A stretch of DNA of 64,000 nucleotides from Hemerocallis citrina. Taxonomy: Eukaryota > Streptophyta > Magnoliopsida > Asparagales > Asphodelaceae. Positions 1-12,332 of the stretch are shown piece by piece. How positions within the stretch are numbered: position 1 is the first letter of the stretch; the number at the start of each line of letters is the position of its first letter. Both the position numbers and the translations under genes were made by a program. Location of the stretch: NCBI GenBank assembly GCA_017893485.1, contig CM030367.1, positions 87,866,910 through 87,930,909 of the forward strand. Direction: 5' to 3'. The notes under the pieces were generated by a model that saw only the letters and a program-made list of their open reading frames with translations, did no database searches and had not been told where the DNA came from.

Positions 1-200
1 GGACTATTATATATCCTACAAGTTGTATTTGATTAAATAAGAAATATGCTTTTTGTAGAAATCGTTTTCATAAAGTAAAATTATGTATCAGATCAAATAT
101 GCAAAACCAAAATCTGTAGTCTGCAGGTCGACAGTCGACTAGTGTGACTTTACAGTCGACCGTCGCGATCGGGCTGCTGTGATTTCTAATTTTTCTTAAA

Positions 201-412
201 ATTTCGTTCTGGACAGTCGACTGATGACCTTTTACAGTCGACTGCTATACTTAGAATTATTTTCTTAAAGATTATTGGATTTATCGCTCTGGACAGTCGA
301 CCTATGATCTTTTTGAGTCGACTTATAATACTTAGAATTCTTTTCTCAAAGCTATTGGATTTTCTCTCTGGACAGTAGACCGATGGCTTTTGTAGTCGAT
401 TGATACTGATAT
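201..412. repeat. About 80-bp tandem repeat with GTCGAC palindromes
   Basis: The motif 'ctggacagt' recurs at about 209, 289 and 368, giving about 80-bp periodicity over roughly 2.5 units. Each unit holds one or two copies of the 6-bp palindrome GTCGAC or a decayed form, followed by 'ttagaatt.ttttct'. More GTCGAC copies lie just upstream at 128-165. It is an internal tandem repeat of the LTR fragment. Confidence 0.75.
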
Positions 413-787
413 ATCTATACATATTTTAATGTTCTTTTAAATAATTTATTCTCTAAATATTTTAATCTATAACCTAATATTCTCTGCTGCTACTGAACAT
501 ATGTTTTCAAGTGGTTTAACCGAGCAATTTATATTGGAAGATTAGTTTGGATATTGGGTGTGAGTCTCTAGATGGTGTGTGTGATCCTACTATACCAGCA
601 GTTGAGATATTTATGTTTGGACCTGTTGAGGCAATTTTAGTTGATCAGTTGTTGAGTTAAGTCCGATAGGGTACACCAACTCTAGGAGATTCGTAAAATA
701 ATCAAATAACCTAAATGATAAGGACAAGCACTAGTGGTGATATGATGAACGAGAACATGGGTTATGGACCTCAGTATGGCTTGCAAT

Positions 788-1022
788 GTGAGACAATCCC
801 CGGAATTATCTAGGTGTGAGCGAAATAGTCTCCGGAATTACTTGTGGTGTGGGATTGATCTTCGAAATTATCGGGGTCGAGGCGACGCACATGTGGTATT
901 CATGTGATGAGGTGCCATTGCTTGCGATGTGGGGTATTCTCGAAGATTCCCAGGTGTGAGTGAAATAGTCTCCGGAATTATCTGTGGATAGAGTTTGATC
1001 TCCGGAATTATCGGGGCATAGG
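788..1022. repeat. Interspersed short repeat (CTCCGGAATTATC type) inside LTR fragment
   Basis: Five variants of (C/T)CGGAATTATC or TCGAAATTATC occur in about 235 bp, alternating with 'ggtgtgag(c/t)gaaatagt'. This is a degenerate local duplication within the LTR and has no coding value. Confidence 0.6.
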
Positions 1023-1698
1023 CTAATATTCACAGTTTATCTTTATCTCGTAGTAGTTATCGTAGTAGGATTAGTTGCATAGCGAGGGGATTGAACCCTA
1101 CAATGTGGAGACGTTAAGGGCTTGCACCGGGCCTATGTAGAGTGGGATGCACAGACTCCGATAAGTACGCATTAGAGAGTCAGCATATAGAATTGTGTTT
1201 TCTTGACTTAGTTTCATGCATATGTTTTCCTGTTTTCTACACTTGACACTTAGTTTAGTTTCACTTGATGTTTCGTGTTTCCTTGCTATGTCATATCTTA
1301 TGTATTCTTATTTATTTCATGTCATTTATGATTCTATGCTTTACTTATGTTGTTTGTTTTTATGTCACTCACACCATTATGGCTGACCCCTTTAGTTTTG
1401 GGGGTTAGGGTTATCTCTAGCCTCATATTTTACGGGTGATTACTTGTAACTTGGATTTTGGATGCATGAGTTAAAGTGGCGTCATGGGTTATGTATTGTT
1501 GTAAAAGAAATTGTTGTAAGGAAAGAAAATTTGTAATTCAAGGTGTATTGTATTCCGCTGTGCTATGTAATGATTAATGTAATGAAAGTCGAAAAATTTT
1601 ATTGGTTTTTGGCTGTGTTTAATATTACATTTGAAGTTGATGCTGGAAATTGTGCCACGTATTTCTAAGATATCATATTAGAAATTCGGGGCGCTACA

Positions 1699-2402
1699 GT
1701 GACCATATTTCACTTTTTCCTTGAAAAAATAAAAAATAAAAAATACATGTTTCCGAGCTACAACGCTATTTATATAAGAGAAAAACACACAAAGTCAACC
1801 TCTAAACCAAACGATTGGAAAATTTTAAAATTATACAAGTTTATAGAACTATATATCATGTAAATAAGGAGCCGCTCAAGTTCCTACATAGATTCCCATT
1901 CTCTACAAACTGTTTCTTGACTTATGGTGGAAAAAATATTAGACGATACTATGTAATAGTAACTTCTCCTTCATGTACGGTGGTATGTTCATTTGAGTTA
2001 AGGTTGGGAATTGTCTATATCCACAGGTACATACAGAACAACTTATGCATACCTCTTTTTTTCCCCTAACAAATCATACCTTTTCTATAGGTAGTATTAT
2101 AATACAGCTTCTTAAAGCCCACACACATTGTGTCCTAATGCCAGTAATCAGTGTCTACAGTAAATATTAAGTAATGTAATACTACCCGAATGTGTCGGAC
2201 AAGGATACGTTGAGTCACTTTGAAGTACTCATCACTCATGTTTCGAAGCTGACAATTAACGCATGCATAGGGCAAACTTATAGAACATTAAATAGGTTCA
2301 AAATATATAAAATAAGAGATTTGCACTTTAGTAATAAGCCAACAGAAAACCAAAGGCCATGATACCAAAATATTTTTAAAAGAGAAGAACATACATCTGA
2401 AT
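1699..2402. other. Unassigned AT-rich sequence
   Basis: No convincing coding region, element terminus or RNA gene was seen. The short open frame at 1815-2069 has no recognisable domain. This is the DNA left of the LINE insertion. Its continuation on the far side of the LINE is at 6537-6591. Confidence 0.5.
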
Positions 2403-2418
2403 AAGTTTGTAATGACAA
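2403..2418. repeat. Left target-site duplication of LINE (16 bp)
   Basis: AAGTTTGTAATGACAA is repeated exactly at 6521-6536, immediately after the LINE's short A tail. The length and position are as expected for L1-type target-primed reverse transcription. Confidence 0.95.
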
Positions 2419-5367
2419 TCTTCGTCAACCTCGTCACTGAATTCCGTTTTGAAAAGTTTTGGCTCCAAGATCAAATCTTCATCAACCTCGTCACTGAATG
2501 CCTGTCGGCTGTCATCGGATCTTCCGGGCTTGGCCGCATCCTGATTAAGCTTCACGCTAATAAATTCGGATGCAAAATTTGGCATAAAGAGAGAGGGGCC
2601 AATTCTAATTTCCTTAAAAATGTCTTCCTCTCGACCACAGAGTCTATCGATCGTATGGAGGAAAACAACCCCATTTCTGATTTCCTTCGTTCGGAACGCG
2701 CTTCTTGTAAAAGAGAATACGCGGCCCTCCTTCATAATGCTCACATTAAATGGGCCCAAAGGGCCAAGTTTAGGTGGTTGAAGGAAGGTGACGGGAATAC
2801 TTCGTTCTTCCATAATTTCGCTTCGCATCGCCAGCGATGCAATCGCATTTCCTTCATCATTGACAATGGCAATGATTTAACCTCGGATTCAGATATCCAT
2901 GCTACGTTTCATCGTTTCTATAAAGAGCTTTTGGGCTCTCATAAGCATCGTTCTATCCACCTTGACTGGACCCAATTATATGGTCAATAGTCGGATGACC
3001 TGTCTAGCCTAGAAGCTCCTTTCCCTTTAGAGGAGAACAGATCGGCAGTGTTTTCTTTAAAAAGTGATTCTGCTCCAGGGCCCGATGGGTTCCCCACTTT
3101 CTTTTTCCAACGTTCTTGGGACTGCCTCAAAGACGGCCTCTTTCAGTTATTTTCCAATCTTCTTCAGGGAAACTTCTCTTTTGACAGGATCAATTACGCT
3201 AACATCATCCTCATTCCCAAATTCTTAGGAGCGAACTCGGTCGCCAGCTTTAAACCTATCAGCCTTCTCAACACAACCTTTAAGATTATTATGAAAGTTC
3301 TCGCCACTCGTCTCAGTGCTATTATTTCTCCTTTGATAGATCCTGCGCAATCGGGGTTCGATCATCAAAGATCGTTTCGTCCTTGACAGCATTGCCTCGG
3401 CCCAAGAAATCATCTCTGACTGTCATAGGTCCAACTCGGAAGGGATCATTTTAAAACTTGATTTTTAAAAAGCTTACGACAATGTGAACTGGGATTTTCT
3501 TCTGGAAATCCTTCTCCATCGTGGTTTTGGTTCTAAATGGATTACCTAGATTAAATCCAGTTTATTCGCTGGTACCTCGTCCATTATTATTAATGGGACT
3601 GAAGGTCACAAATTCAAATGTAAGCGTGGACTCCGTCAAGGAGATCCCATTTCCTCGTTTTTATTTTCTCTTGTTGCTGATGTATTCAGCAAGTTACTGT
3701 GCAATGCTTAGGAAGCTGATGTTATTGAAGGTCTTGGGGGCTCCCAAAGTTTCCGAGGGGTTTTGAACCTTCAATACGCAGACGATGCCATCATTTTTGC
3801 GAAACCCAACGGGTGCACTTTACGGAACCTGAAGTTACTTCTTTATGTTTTTGAATGTGCTTCGGGTTTAGCCATTAACTTTCAAAAGTCGTCGGTTCTC
3901 TAGCTTGGAGGTTCTCAAAACTGCCAGGCCGAAATAGCGTAATTTTTTAACTGCGCGTCTGCATCATTTCCTATTCTGTATCTTGGTATCCCCTTGAGAT
4001 GGGGAAAACTTCATAAAACAAACTGGCTGCCGATGATTGAGAAAGTCGAGTCGAGACTAAACTGCTGGTCTAATAAACATCTCTCGCGATGAGGCAGACT
4101 CATCTTAGTTAACTCCGTTCTCTCCTCTATTCCCTTATATATATGATGTCTTTCTTTTACCTCCCGTCTTGGGTTATTAAGAGGATAGACCAGATCAGAA
4201 GGAACTTTTTCTGCTCTGGTTCTCATTCTTACTATTCGGGCACTCACCTTTGCAACTGGAAGATGATTTGTACTTCTAAGGTTGCACGGGGGTTAGGGGT
4301 GCTGGATCTTAGGCATCAAAATTTAGTGCTTCTGGGCAAATGGTTATGGAGATTCCTTAAGTCTGACCAACTCCCCTGGGTTCGCCTTATCTCGCGTAAT
4401 TGTTTCTCTTATTGTTATCTGTGGAACTTTCCTAATCCCATCTCGCGTAATGCCTCTTATTTTTGGAAAGGCATATGGAAAGCTACCAAGCCGTTCAGTT
4501 GTGGTCTTGCTCATGTGTGCGCTAATGGTTCTAAAACCAAATTTTGGGAGGATTTATGGTTTGGTAATATTAAACACGCGTCAGCTTTCCCTTCTCTCTA
4601 CCAGATGGCTTCAAACTCTTCCGCTTTGGTGGCTGACTATGTTGTCATCATCAATTACCAGAAGTTCTGGTCCATTTCTTTCTCGAGTACTCTTCTGTTG
4701 TCGCTCGTTCTTCAACTCCAAGTTCTTTTCGATGAAATCAACCGTTTCACTTGGCATCCTAAAGAAGACTTCATTTGGCGATGGACTTCTTCTGGTAATT
4801 ATTCAGTAAAATTCTTCTACAACTTTCTAAATTTTGGGGGGACTACCTCCCCTTGCGCTAGGCCTTTGTGGAGTAGTTGCGCACCCCTCAAATCCAAAAT
4901 ATTAACTTGGTTACCCCCTGAATAACAAGCTTCTTACAGTCAACGTTCTTAATAAGAGGAACTTGGCCTTAAGCCAATTATGCCCACTTTGCTCATCCTC
5001 GCACGAAGATGCGGAGCATCTCTACCTCAAGTGTTTCTTTATTCAACTGCTTTGGACTATCACTATCTTCGCTTGGCAAGCGCCTTCTATTCCTGACATT
5101 TTTTCTTCTTGCTGGATGTCGCGAGCCATCAAGAAAGAATTCTGCAAATCGTGGTTCCTCTCCATTATAGCCATCATTTGGGTGTTATGGACGGAACGAA
5201 ACAAGCGTATTTTCACCCAAACCACCTCCACCATTGACAACATAATTGATGATTTCCTTTTGTTCGCTAAATTTTGGCCCTCCACTTTAACTAACGATAA
5301 AGTGGATGCCCTTCATTTATATCGCCTAGATGAGGCGATGTGTATTTTCCGGTCTACTGCTCTTTAA
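2419..5367 (+). pseudogene. LINE ORF2 remnant (reverse transcriptase)
   Basis: This would be the ORF2 protein that nicks target DNA and reverse-transcribes LINE RNA. In order: the pre-RT linker ending in the plant-LINE signature W-L-K-E-G-D-G-N-T-S-F-F-H (about 2774-2815); the RT start S-A-P-G-P-D-G-F-P (3069-3095); L-R-Q-G-D-P (3630-3648); the catalytic box Y-A-D-D (within 3775-3790); and a C-terminal zf-RVT-like segment around 4860-5070 (C-P-L-C ... H-L-Y-L-K-C). It is interrupted by an in-frame TAG (2988-2990), a frameshift near 3358, further stops at about 3465, 3548, 3709 and 3902, and a frame change near 4925. No RNase H domain follows. The YADD catalytic residues survive, but the protein cannot be made whole. 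Confidence 0.93.
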
Positions 5368-6520
5368 TACTTTGTTCACTAAGTCATTTAGCTCTTCTAT
5401 TTCATTCTCATGTTCTTTCCAGGTTTAATGTGGTTGTTGTTTCTTGGCTTTCGTCCTTGGAGGTGCGTCTGTGTTCTGGCCGGCTGGTTGCTGTTGTTTT
5501 CAATGGAGTATACTCCGTTTTTTAGTTGTCTATTCTGACCCTCTGGGTGCTGATGGTGGTTTATTCTCTTCGCTGCTCAGCCTACATGTCTATATTCTGG
5601 TGTTGTTTGCCTTTTTGGGACTATTAGTTCTTCAGGTAGAGGCTTTTTGGTGTTGTTTTTGTTGTTCGCCTCTATGTGGGATGTTCTTGGTTTCTTATTC
5701 TCTGTGATGGAAAGCTCTGTTTGTTCTCTGTTTAGTATGACTGTGTTGTTTTGGCCGCGTTTGTTGCACCATGAATGTGGTGCCTCGTACTTATTGTGTA
5801 CTTCTTTGTTTATTGTTCTATTTGGGGAGTTTTTTGATGGCTGCTCGCCATGAGTGTGTTTATTTTTTTGGGCCTGCGATGGTTTGTAGCCTACTCTCTG
5901 CTCAGTTTCTGCATTCTTTAGTGGGCAGCTCTTTCTGTTCTTCTGTTTGTATTTGTTCGTTTCCGTCCTGTACCTCCTCCTAGTAGATATGGAGGTAGTA
6001 GTACGGGTGGTCTATGTGTTTTTTTATATTATCAATTGTTCTTGTCTGGCTGCTACATTTATTGCCTTACTGTTTTTGGTGCGCATCTTCTGTACTGTTT
6101 GGTAAGGAGGTTGTCCATTTGGTGGTGCGTAGCCTGAGTTTGGTTTCGACGGAGGATGTGCGTTGCCTTCTTCCTTCGGGGACGGATCTTTGCACGGTTG
6201 GGTTGCTCAGCCTTTAGTTGCTTCTGTCGTTCTGGGCTCCGTCTGGTCTCGGTTGCCACGACCGTTTCCTCTTGGCTGATCCGATCACCGTGGTCTCCTC
6301 TCTTGCGGTCTGTGATGGGGCTTAGATAGTGGTCGCTTGGTTGTTGGTTGTAGTTGTTTCGCTTCGGCAAAAACCTCTTTTGTTTTCGTTTCTTTGTCGG
6401 TAGCGTTTTTGTTATTATTGTTTGGGTAATTTTATCCCTTGTAAAATTCACCTTGTACAGACCTCTTTTTTTAATGATTATTTGGCTGGAGTCTTTGGAC
6501 TCTATTCGCGTTATCGAAAA
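2419..6520 (+). mobile_element. 5'-truncated L1-type LINE
   Basis: This 4.1-kb insertion is flanked by perfect 16-bp duplications. It holds an ORF2 remnant (reverse transcriptase and zinc-binding C-terminus), then a T-rich, non-coding 3' region (5368-6480), and ends with 'ggctggagtctttggactct' plus a short A run. The endonuclease domain is absent, so reverse transcription stopped early. The first 24 bases (2419-2442) duplicate 2476-2499 with one mismatch, which suggests a template switch at the 5' junction. The same 3' tail, inverted, ends the small insertion at 28784-29016. Confidence 0.95.
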
Positions 6521-6536
6521 AAGTTTGTAATGACAA
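6521..6536. repeat. Right target-site duplication of LINE (16 bp)
   Basis: Exact copy of 2403-2418 directly after the LINE A tail. It fixes the 3' boundary of the insertion. Confidence 0.95.
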
Positions 6537-6591
6537 CCACAATTGTTTTAATAACTTCCTAATGCCTACATCTTGAAGAACGTAAGAGATA

Positions 6592-9500
6592 CAGGGCCGG
6601 ATCGGAGATCCGGGTTGCCCTAGCCGAACTCATGTTTTGTTGCCTTTTAATAAAAAAAATTTAATACTAACAACAAAAGGTAAAGTAAAAGCAAATAAAA
6701 TAAATTTGCGCAAAACCAAAAAAAGCATCAAATGTACACTATGCCATGGAAACCAATTTATGCAAAAATATTTCCTGATTTAAAATAAAAATCAATCTAG
6801 GAACAGAAAATTTTGTTAACTTAAACAAAGCTATAGAACCCAAAAACTAAATCTAAAAGCATAATTTGAAGCAATTATAGAACCTCAAAACTAAATCTAC
6901 TTACCACACTGTTACATCAATGACGGTATATTCCAGAATCTTTTATATACCCATCGCGTAGTTTCTGTCAATAAAATAAACTTGTTAGTGAAAAAGAAGA
7001 AACATATAATGATAAACTTAAGCAATAATAACAGTAATTGATTAATAAATACTGTGTCTCGAACATAATACCTACTTTGGCTCCCTCATGTAAAATGTCA
7101 TCCATGAACACTAACTTGTGGAGGCCCAGATCCCTTCACAAATGACAATTCAGAAAATTAAGTTTAAGTTGAAGAACAAGATTTGTAGAAATTAATGCAT
7201 ATTAATTAAATATACTCACTTTTTCTGTGAAAATGTCCTCTTATATAGGCCAGCACAAGTGTACCGACAAATCATTCTAAAATATGTTAAGTATGTTGTA
7301 AGGACTTATCTTTATGTTTCAAGAATTTATCTTTGATAAAAACATGATTACATTGTTTTTTAAATCTTGAACTACAACATAAAGCCAAACAAAATATGAT
7401 TACATTTGCAAAATCAAAATTACATTCGGATTACAATTTGGTTCAAAGAAATATGCTCCTTCTTGCATTTCTTGAAGCAAATTCTTCAATTAAGTCATCA
7501 TACTTGAGTTTCTCCAAAAATTCATTCTCGATTGAGATCATAGCCAATCCACTCAATCTTTCTTGTGACATGGTAGTCCAAAGGTAAGTTTTTATCAACT
7601 TTAACTTAGAAAAACTCTTCTCCGCCGAGGCAACTATAACCAGTATAGTCAACAAAATTCGATAAGCAAACCATGCACTTTGGAAACCACCTTCAACCCA
7701 ATAAGATCTTATAAAGTTAAGGATGTCAATTGATTTGATCATCTCCTTTGGCAATATTTTTTTCAACTCTCTAAGATCTTGAAATAACTCTTTCCCATAA
7801 ATATCACATTGTTGGTCATGTTCCAAGAAGCTTTGTAGTTTAGTGCAATGCTCCCTCAATTTCTCTTCACTAACACTTACAAACTTTGCATTAAATAAAA
7901 ATCCAAAGATTTCTTCATTGAGCTCAGATTGTTTAAACCGATCATTTAATGATGTAAGAGCTTGATCTATGATGTAGATGAAGTATGTAACTCTAAAATT
8001 ATCCTCTGGTGAATGGCTTCCTTCGGCATTCGCTTCCATATCCTCATCAAAGTGCTTCTTTCTACGAACAATTCTTTTCATTGGAAAGACCGGATCAATG
8101 CCAACATCATTAACAAGTTCCTTCGCTTCTTTCATCAAGTCTTCAAAATCATCTTCTTTAAACTTTTCAAGAAAATAATGAGTTCCTTTTGAATAGTAAT
8201 TGCATCATCTAAATTCATCTCTTCTTGTTGAATTATTTTGCTAACACGATTAACTTTGTCTAAGATTTTATACCAAACACATAAACTAATCAAGAACTCA
8301 AAATCTTCTAAAGCATTTTTGCACAAACCTTTAGCTTCCGCCATCACAATATCCTCTTTAGAAGTATTGGCAATTTGAATTAAGGCATCTCTCAATTCCG
8401 GTGCTTGATTTCTTATTGCTCTAACACTTTCAATGTGACTTTCCCAACGAGTTACGGATAATGCTTTTGGTGTCAAACCCGTCACATATGTTCTAAGAAT
8501 ATTCCATCGATGTGTGGACCCCGAAAATAAAGTATAAATCTTTTGCACATATGCAAAAAAAAAATCTAGCTTTCACACAAGACTTTGCCATATCACATAA
8601 TGCAAGGTTTAAGCTATGGCATCCACATGTTACATAAAAATCTCTAGGATTTATGTCAAGAAGTCTCTTTTATACTCCTTGATGTTTACCTTTCATGTTT
8701 GACCCATTGTCATAACTTTGACCTCTTATATTATCAATGTCGAGTTTAAGTTCAACCAAAGTATCTTCAAGCCGTTTGAAAAGACCAAGTCCCGATGTAT
8801 CATCAACCTTTAAGAAGCCAAGAAAAAACTCATCCACCTTAACTCCACCTGCATCCTCAACATCCACGCATCTTATGATAATTGACAATTGTTCTTCATG
8901 ATTTAAATCCGGAATACAATCAAGGATAACCGAGAAGTACTTTGCTTTTAAAAAAAATTGGAGAATTTTCTCTTTGATTTCATTAGCTAATAAACTTATC
9001 TACTCATTTTGAATCTTATGACTCAAATAGTGATGTTGCATTTCTTGATCTACCACACGCCGAAGATGGTCTTGCATAACTGAATCAAATTCAGCAAGAA
9101 GCTCAATAAGTTGACAAAAAAAGTCCATTGTTCTTCTCATAAATCTTTTCATTTGATCCACGAAATGGCAAATTATTTCGAGGAAGGGCCTTCACAACCG
9201 CAATAATGCGAATGAGTACATTCTTCCAACGAATTTTCTCCTTGTCGATTTGTGCTTCCATTTTTTTTATCAATTGTTTCCTTTAGGTTTAATCTTCTTT
9301 GCAAGTCAACCCACTTCACAATATTTGCCGAATGCCCCCTATTGCTTTCATGGTCTCTAAGCTTTGTAGGAAGGTTATGCCAATCATCTATCCCATTTTC
9401 GGCCAAGTTACTTGACATTGGTTTATGCTTGAACAACTTGCAACAAAAAACAAAACACCTTATTTAACTCATTTGAATAGACAGTCCACTTCCTTTCGTT

Positions 9501-12309
9501 TTTCTCTCCATTTGGAAAATAACGTGTGTAAAGCTTGGATGAAAAGCACATACCACTCTTTTCGTCTCTTGGAAACTCATCATTTTCCTTTACAATCTTA
9601 ATAGGGGCTCGGTGAACCAACATTACTCTCTTAGAATCATTGATACTTTCCCACAATCCCGGATCGTAATTCACATCAACATCTTTCGTAAAGTCCAGGA
9701 TGGTTTCATTATTCTCCTCCGTAGATTCTTCATTTATTACATGAATACCTTCATTCATAGGCTCCACATGATCTTCATCACTAGCTTGTCCATGAGCGTC
9801 TTCATCTACATCAACATCTTCATGTTCATCAAGAAATCCATCTCTGTCTTCAACACTAGTGCCAATAGCTTCTCCAACTTGACTCGAATGTAGAGATTTT
9901 TGAGATTTTGCATCAAATAATTTAGAAATTGAGCCCACCAGTGATTGTGCAATTACATCTTTGCGTTGCTTGACCCTCCTATTATGAGATCTGGAATTTT
10001 GTTTCCGAAACCTCACTCGGTTCTTGTCATTTTCATCCTTAGTCATTGTACCTATAGGATATCGCAATGAGAATTAAACCTCACTCGGTTCTTGTCATTT
10101 TGAAAAACTTGAATAGTGTATTAAAATAAGTAATATCCCTAAAACAAATAAATAATAGTGTAGTAAGATCATTAATATCCCTAAAACTTGAATAGTGTAG
10201 TAAGATAATTATTTCTTATTGCATGAAAACAGGTGAGGAGGGTATTCGGAATTTCCTCACTCAACATAGCCTGCCTACAAAATACTTTCAGAGTTGTATT
10301 GATACAAAACGTGAAGCTACTTGATAAGTGATAAGTAATTGTATCAAGACTTTGATTTGCGTGAAATTAGTTAAACATGAAACTTGGACAATCTTTGAGG
10401 TTATACAAGCTACAATTTAAAATAGGTATGGACAAAGCAAATTTGTGAATTAGTAGGACATGAGATAGAACCATATATTATATGTCAATCTCATAAATGT
10501 AATCGAAATGACATCCAACAATATAATTTTGAGTAACATAATCAAAACGAAAGATCCGTTTTCCATATAGAAATACCTACAGTACTACAGTTCATACAAA
10601 TTTACAACATACAATAATCTCCATAGTCATGATAAATAACAAGATATATAAGTATTACTAGTATCAAATCAGTACTGAAATCCTAATGGTTCTTCCTTAC
10701 ATGTGTATGATAACAGTGGACAATGTTAGTGATCTCTCTACTTTTCTTCTCTACTTTTCTTCATAAGGTGAAGAGAATAAGCTGAATGCAAGTGAATTAG
10801 TTGATTTGTTTTGGTGTGTAGGGCTCTTGTCACTGTTTTAATATATGTTCTTCCCATGAACAAATAAACGTGCTTCAAACTTTTCCTTTAACAAGCAAAT
10901 TAAAGCAATCCTTTGTCCAAGCATTCCCTACTCTATAAAAAATACAGTTTACATGTTAACATTAATTTCTTGGAACATGCCACTGTCATTACAATAATAA
11001 TATTTAATGTTCTATCAACAGATATTAGGATTACCATCAAAAGAAGATTACTATGTCTGGCAAAAAAAATACATAATTTACAATTTTAGGCAGAACAGAT
11101 TAACAATAAGAACTTAATTACTCGCTTAAATCGATTGGATGTTTTTGCTAAAGGGATATTATATATGCCAAAGTATTAACTAGATACGTTGTTATTCTGT
11201 TTCTATAATTTTAATTTCTCTTATATAATGCGTTGGCGGAATACATTTGCAGTAAGACTTTTCAGTCTTTCAGTATCTACCCCGTGGAACACTAGTTGGT
11301 TATCAATTCCTACATTTGATGTTTTATATATGTACTCAGAAATTGCTATTCTATCACTAGATTTCGGTTTCTTTATATTAAATGTCCATCTTATTTTTAT
11401 GTTAATAGTTGAATTGAATTAAACGTAAAATGAAGTCCAACACTGTGTACCCTAGAAGCTTATGTATCAATCTGACTTCAATGTATATAAAACAATGTTT
11501 TCATTAGAGCATCTAAAGATTTATTATAAATTCTATCATTAGCATTTAGAAATGTGTTACCGTAAGCCACAACACTTTTCTGCTAAGATATTTAATTGAA
11601 CTCAGTTATGGTCAAGATATTTAATTAGTAAGCACACTTGTGCTAAGAATTAAAATTGCTTTCAGAAACAAACTACACAACAGACGACCATCTTTCTGTT
11701 AGTCCGCCCCATTCCTTCTCAAGTAATTCAAAGCTTGGGGATGAAAAAATTGCTCAGAAAATAAGTCCTAACACAACCACAAACAGAGACTTGTGAAAGA
11801 AAAATTCTCTCAGTCATATTCACAAGTTGAGAATTTTACCACAAGAGAAGGGAAAAGATGGAAGCTAGATGAGATCCCAGCAACCACAACAACTTTAACT
11901 CCTGAGTCCTGATCGCAACTTAATCCGACAACAGCTTCTTTGTGAGAGATATCGGATTGATCTACAAGCAAAGGACAAGGATCTACGACTTACGAGCCTG
12001 CGATCGGAGGAGGACCAGAGGAGCGGTGGAGCCGTCAGCCGTGGAGGAAGTCGGGTTTCGGATCGGGGTTGGGAAAAAGAGAAAGAAAAGATAGAGGGGA
12101 ATGGAGCGGTCTAGAAGATGAAAAGAAAGCCAGAGATGAAAAGAGATGAAAGTTTTTTTAAAAAAGTTAAACTTTACACATATGCCCTCATTAAAATTTA
12201 TTTTACTATATAAATATATATATTGAATTTTTTTTAAAATTTTGTTACCCCATCAAAAGGGGTTGCCCAAGCCCATTGGCTTGTTGGGCTTGGGCCTGGG
12301 CCGGGCCTG
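6592..12309 (-). mobile_element. hAT transposon with ZMYM1-like transposase, decayed
   Basis: The left end CAGGGCCGG (6592) and the right end, read inverted, CAGGCCCGG (12309-12301) form short terminal inverted repeats of the type I associate with plant hAT elements encoding 'zinc finger MYM-type protein 1-like' transposases. Both ends have GC-rich subterminal sequence in an otherwise AT-rich element. The transposase remnant lies on minus at 7443-10067. The 10068-12309 part is non-coding and contains a GC-rich stretch (about 11980-12110) that could be the transposase 5' leader. No clean 8-bp target duplication could be assigned: GAGATAC occurs at both junctions but overlaps the termini. Confidence 0.75.
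7443..10067 (-). pseudogene. hAT transposase (ZMYM1-like, TTF zinc finger), broken
   Basis: This encodes a DNA transposase. Read on minus it has an acidic N-terminus (10067-9700), then the TTF-type zinc finger segment around 9520-9410 (Y-F-P-N-G ... R-K-W), a DUF4371-like catalytic region (I-I-R-C-V-D, then N-I-R-G-Q-S-Y-D-N-G at about 8888-8670), C-G-C-H-S-L-N-L-A-L at about 8620-8590, and the C-terminal hAT dimerisation region (about 7640-7470, S-A-E-K-S-F-S-K-L-K). It is interrupted by a frameshift near 9430, multiple stops at 8900-9170, an in-frame TAA at 8670-8672 where a CAA codon would fit, and a frameshift near 8140. Assignment rests on conserved blocks read by eye. Confidence 0.88.
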
Positions 12310-12332
12310 AGATACTAATGAAGTAACCCTAA

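Larger units (their letters stand above)
1..1698 (+). mobile_element. 3' part of a long LTR, left end outside window
   Basis: The right terminus GGGGCGCTACA at 1688-1698 matches the 3' end of the long LTRs elsewhere in the window (GGGGCGTTACA at 31341-31351 and 59078-59088). Stretch 1060-1180 (a 'gcgaggg-attgaaccct' block, then 'gggatgca') aligns by eye with 30800-30915 of the solo LTR and, inverted, with 37850-37935. Around 1378-1410 there is a 'ggctgacccctttag' block also seen at 58300-58330. No coding potential is visible. The left end is lost at the window edge, so I cannot tell a solo LTR from one end of a full element. Confidence 0.7.

Noticed and set aside
5340..6451. Several Cys/Phe/Leu-rich open frames after LINE ORF2
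   Set aside because: They overlap in all frames in T-rich sequence, have no conserved motifs, and lie between ORF2 and the A tail. This is LINE 3' untranslated sequence.
11189..11422. 77-codon hydrophobic frame on plus within the ZMYM1-like hAT
   Set aside because: AT-rich chance frame with no homology signal, in the non-coding 5' part of the element.
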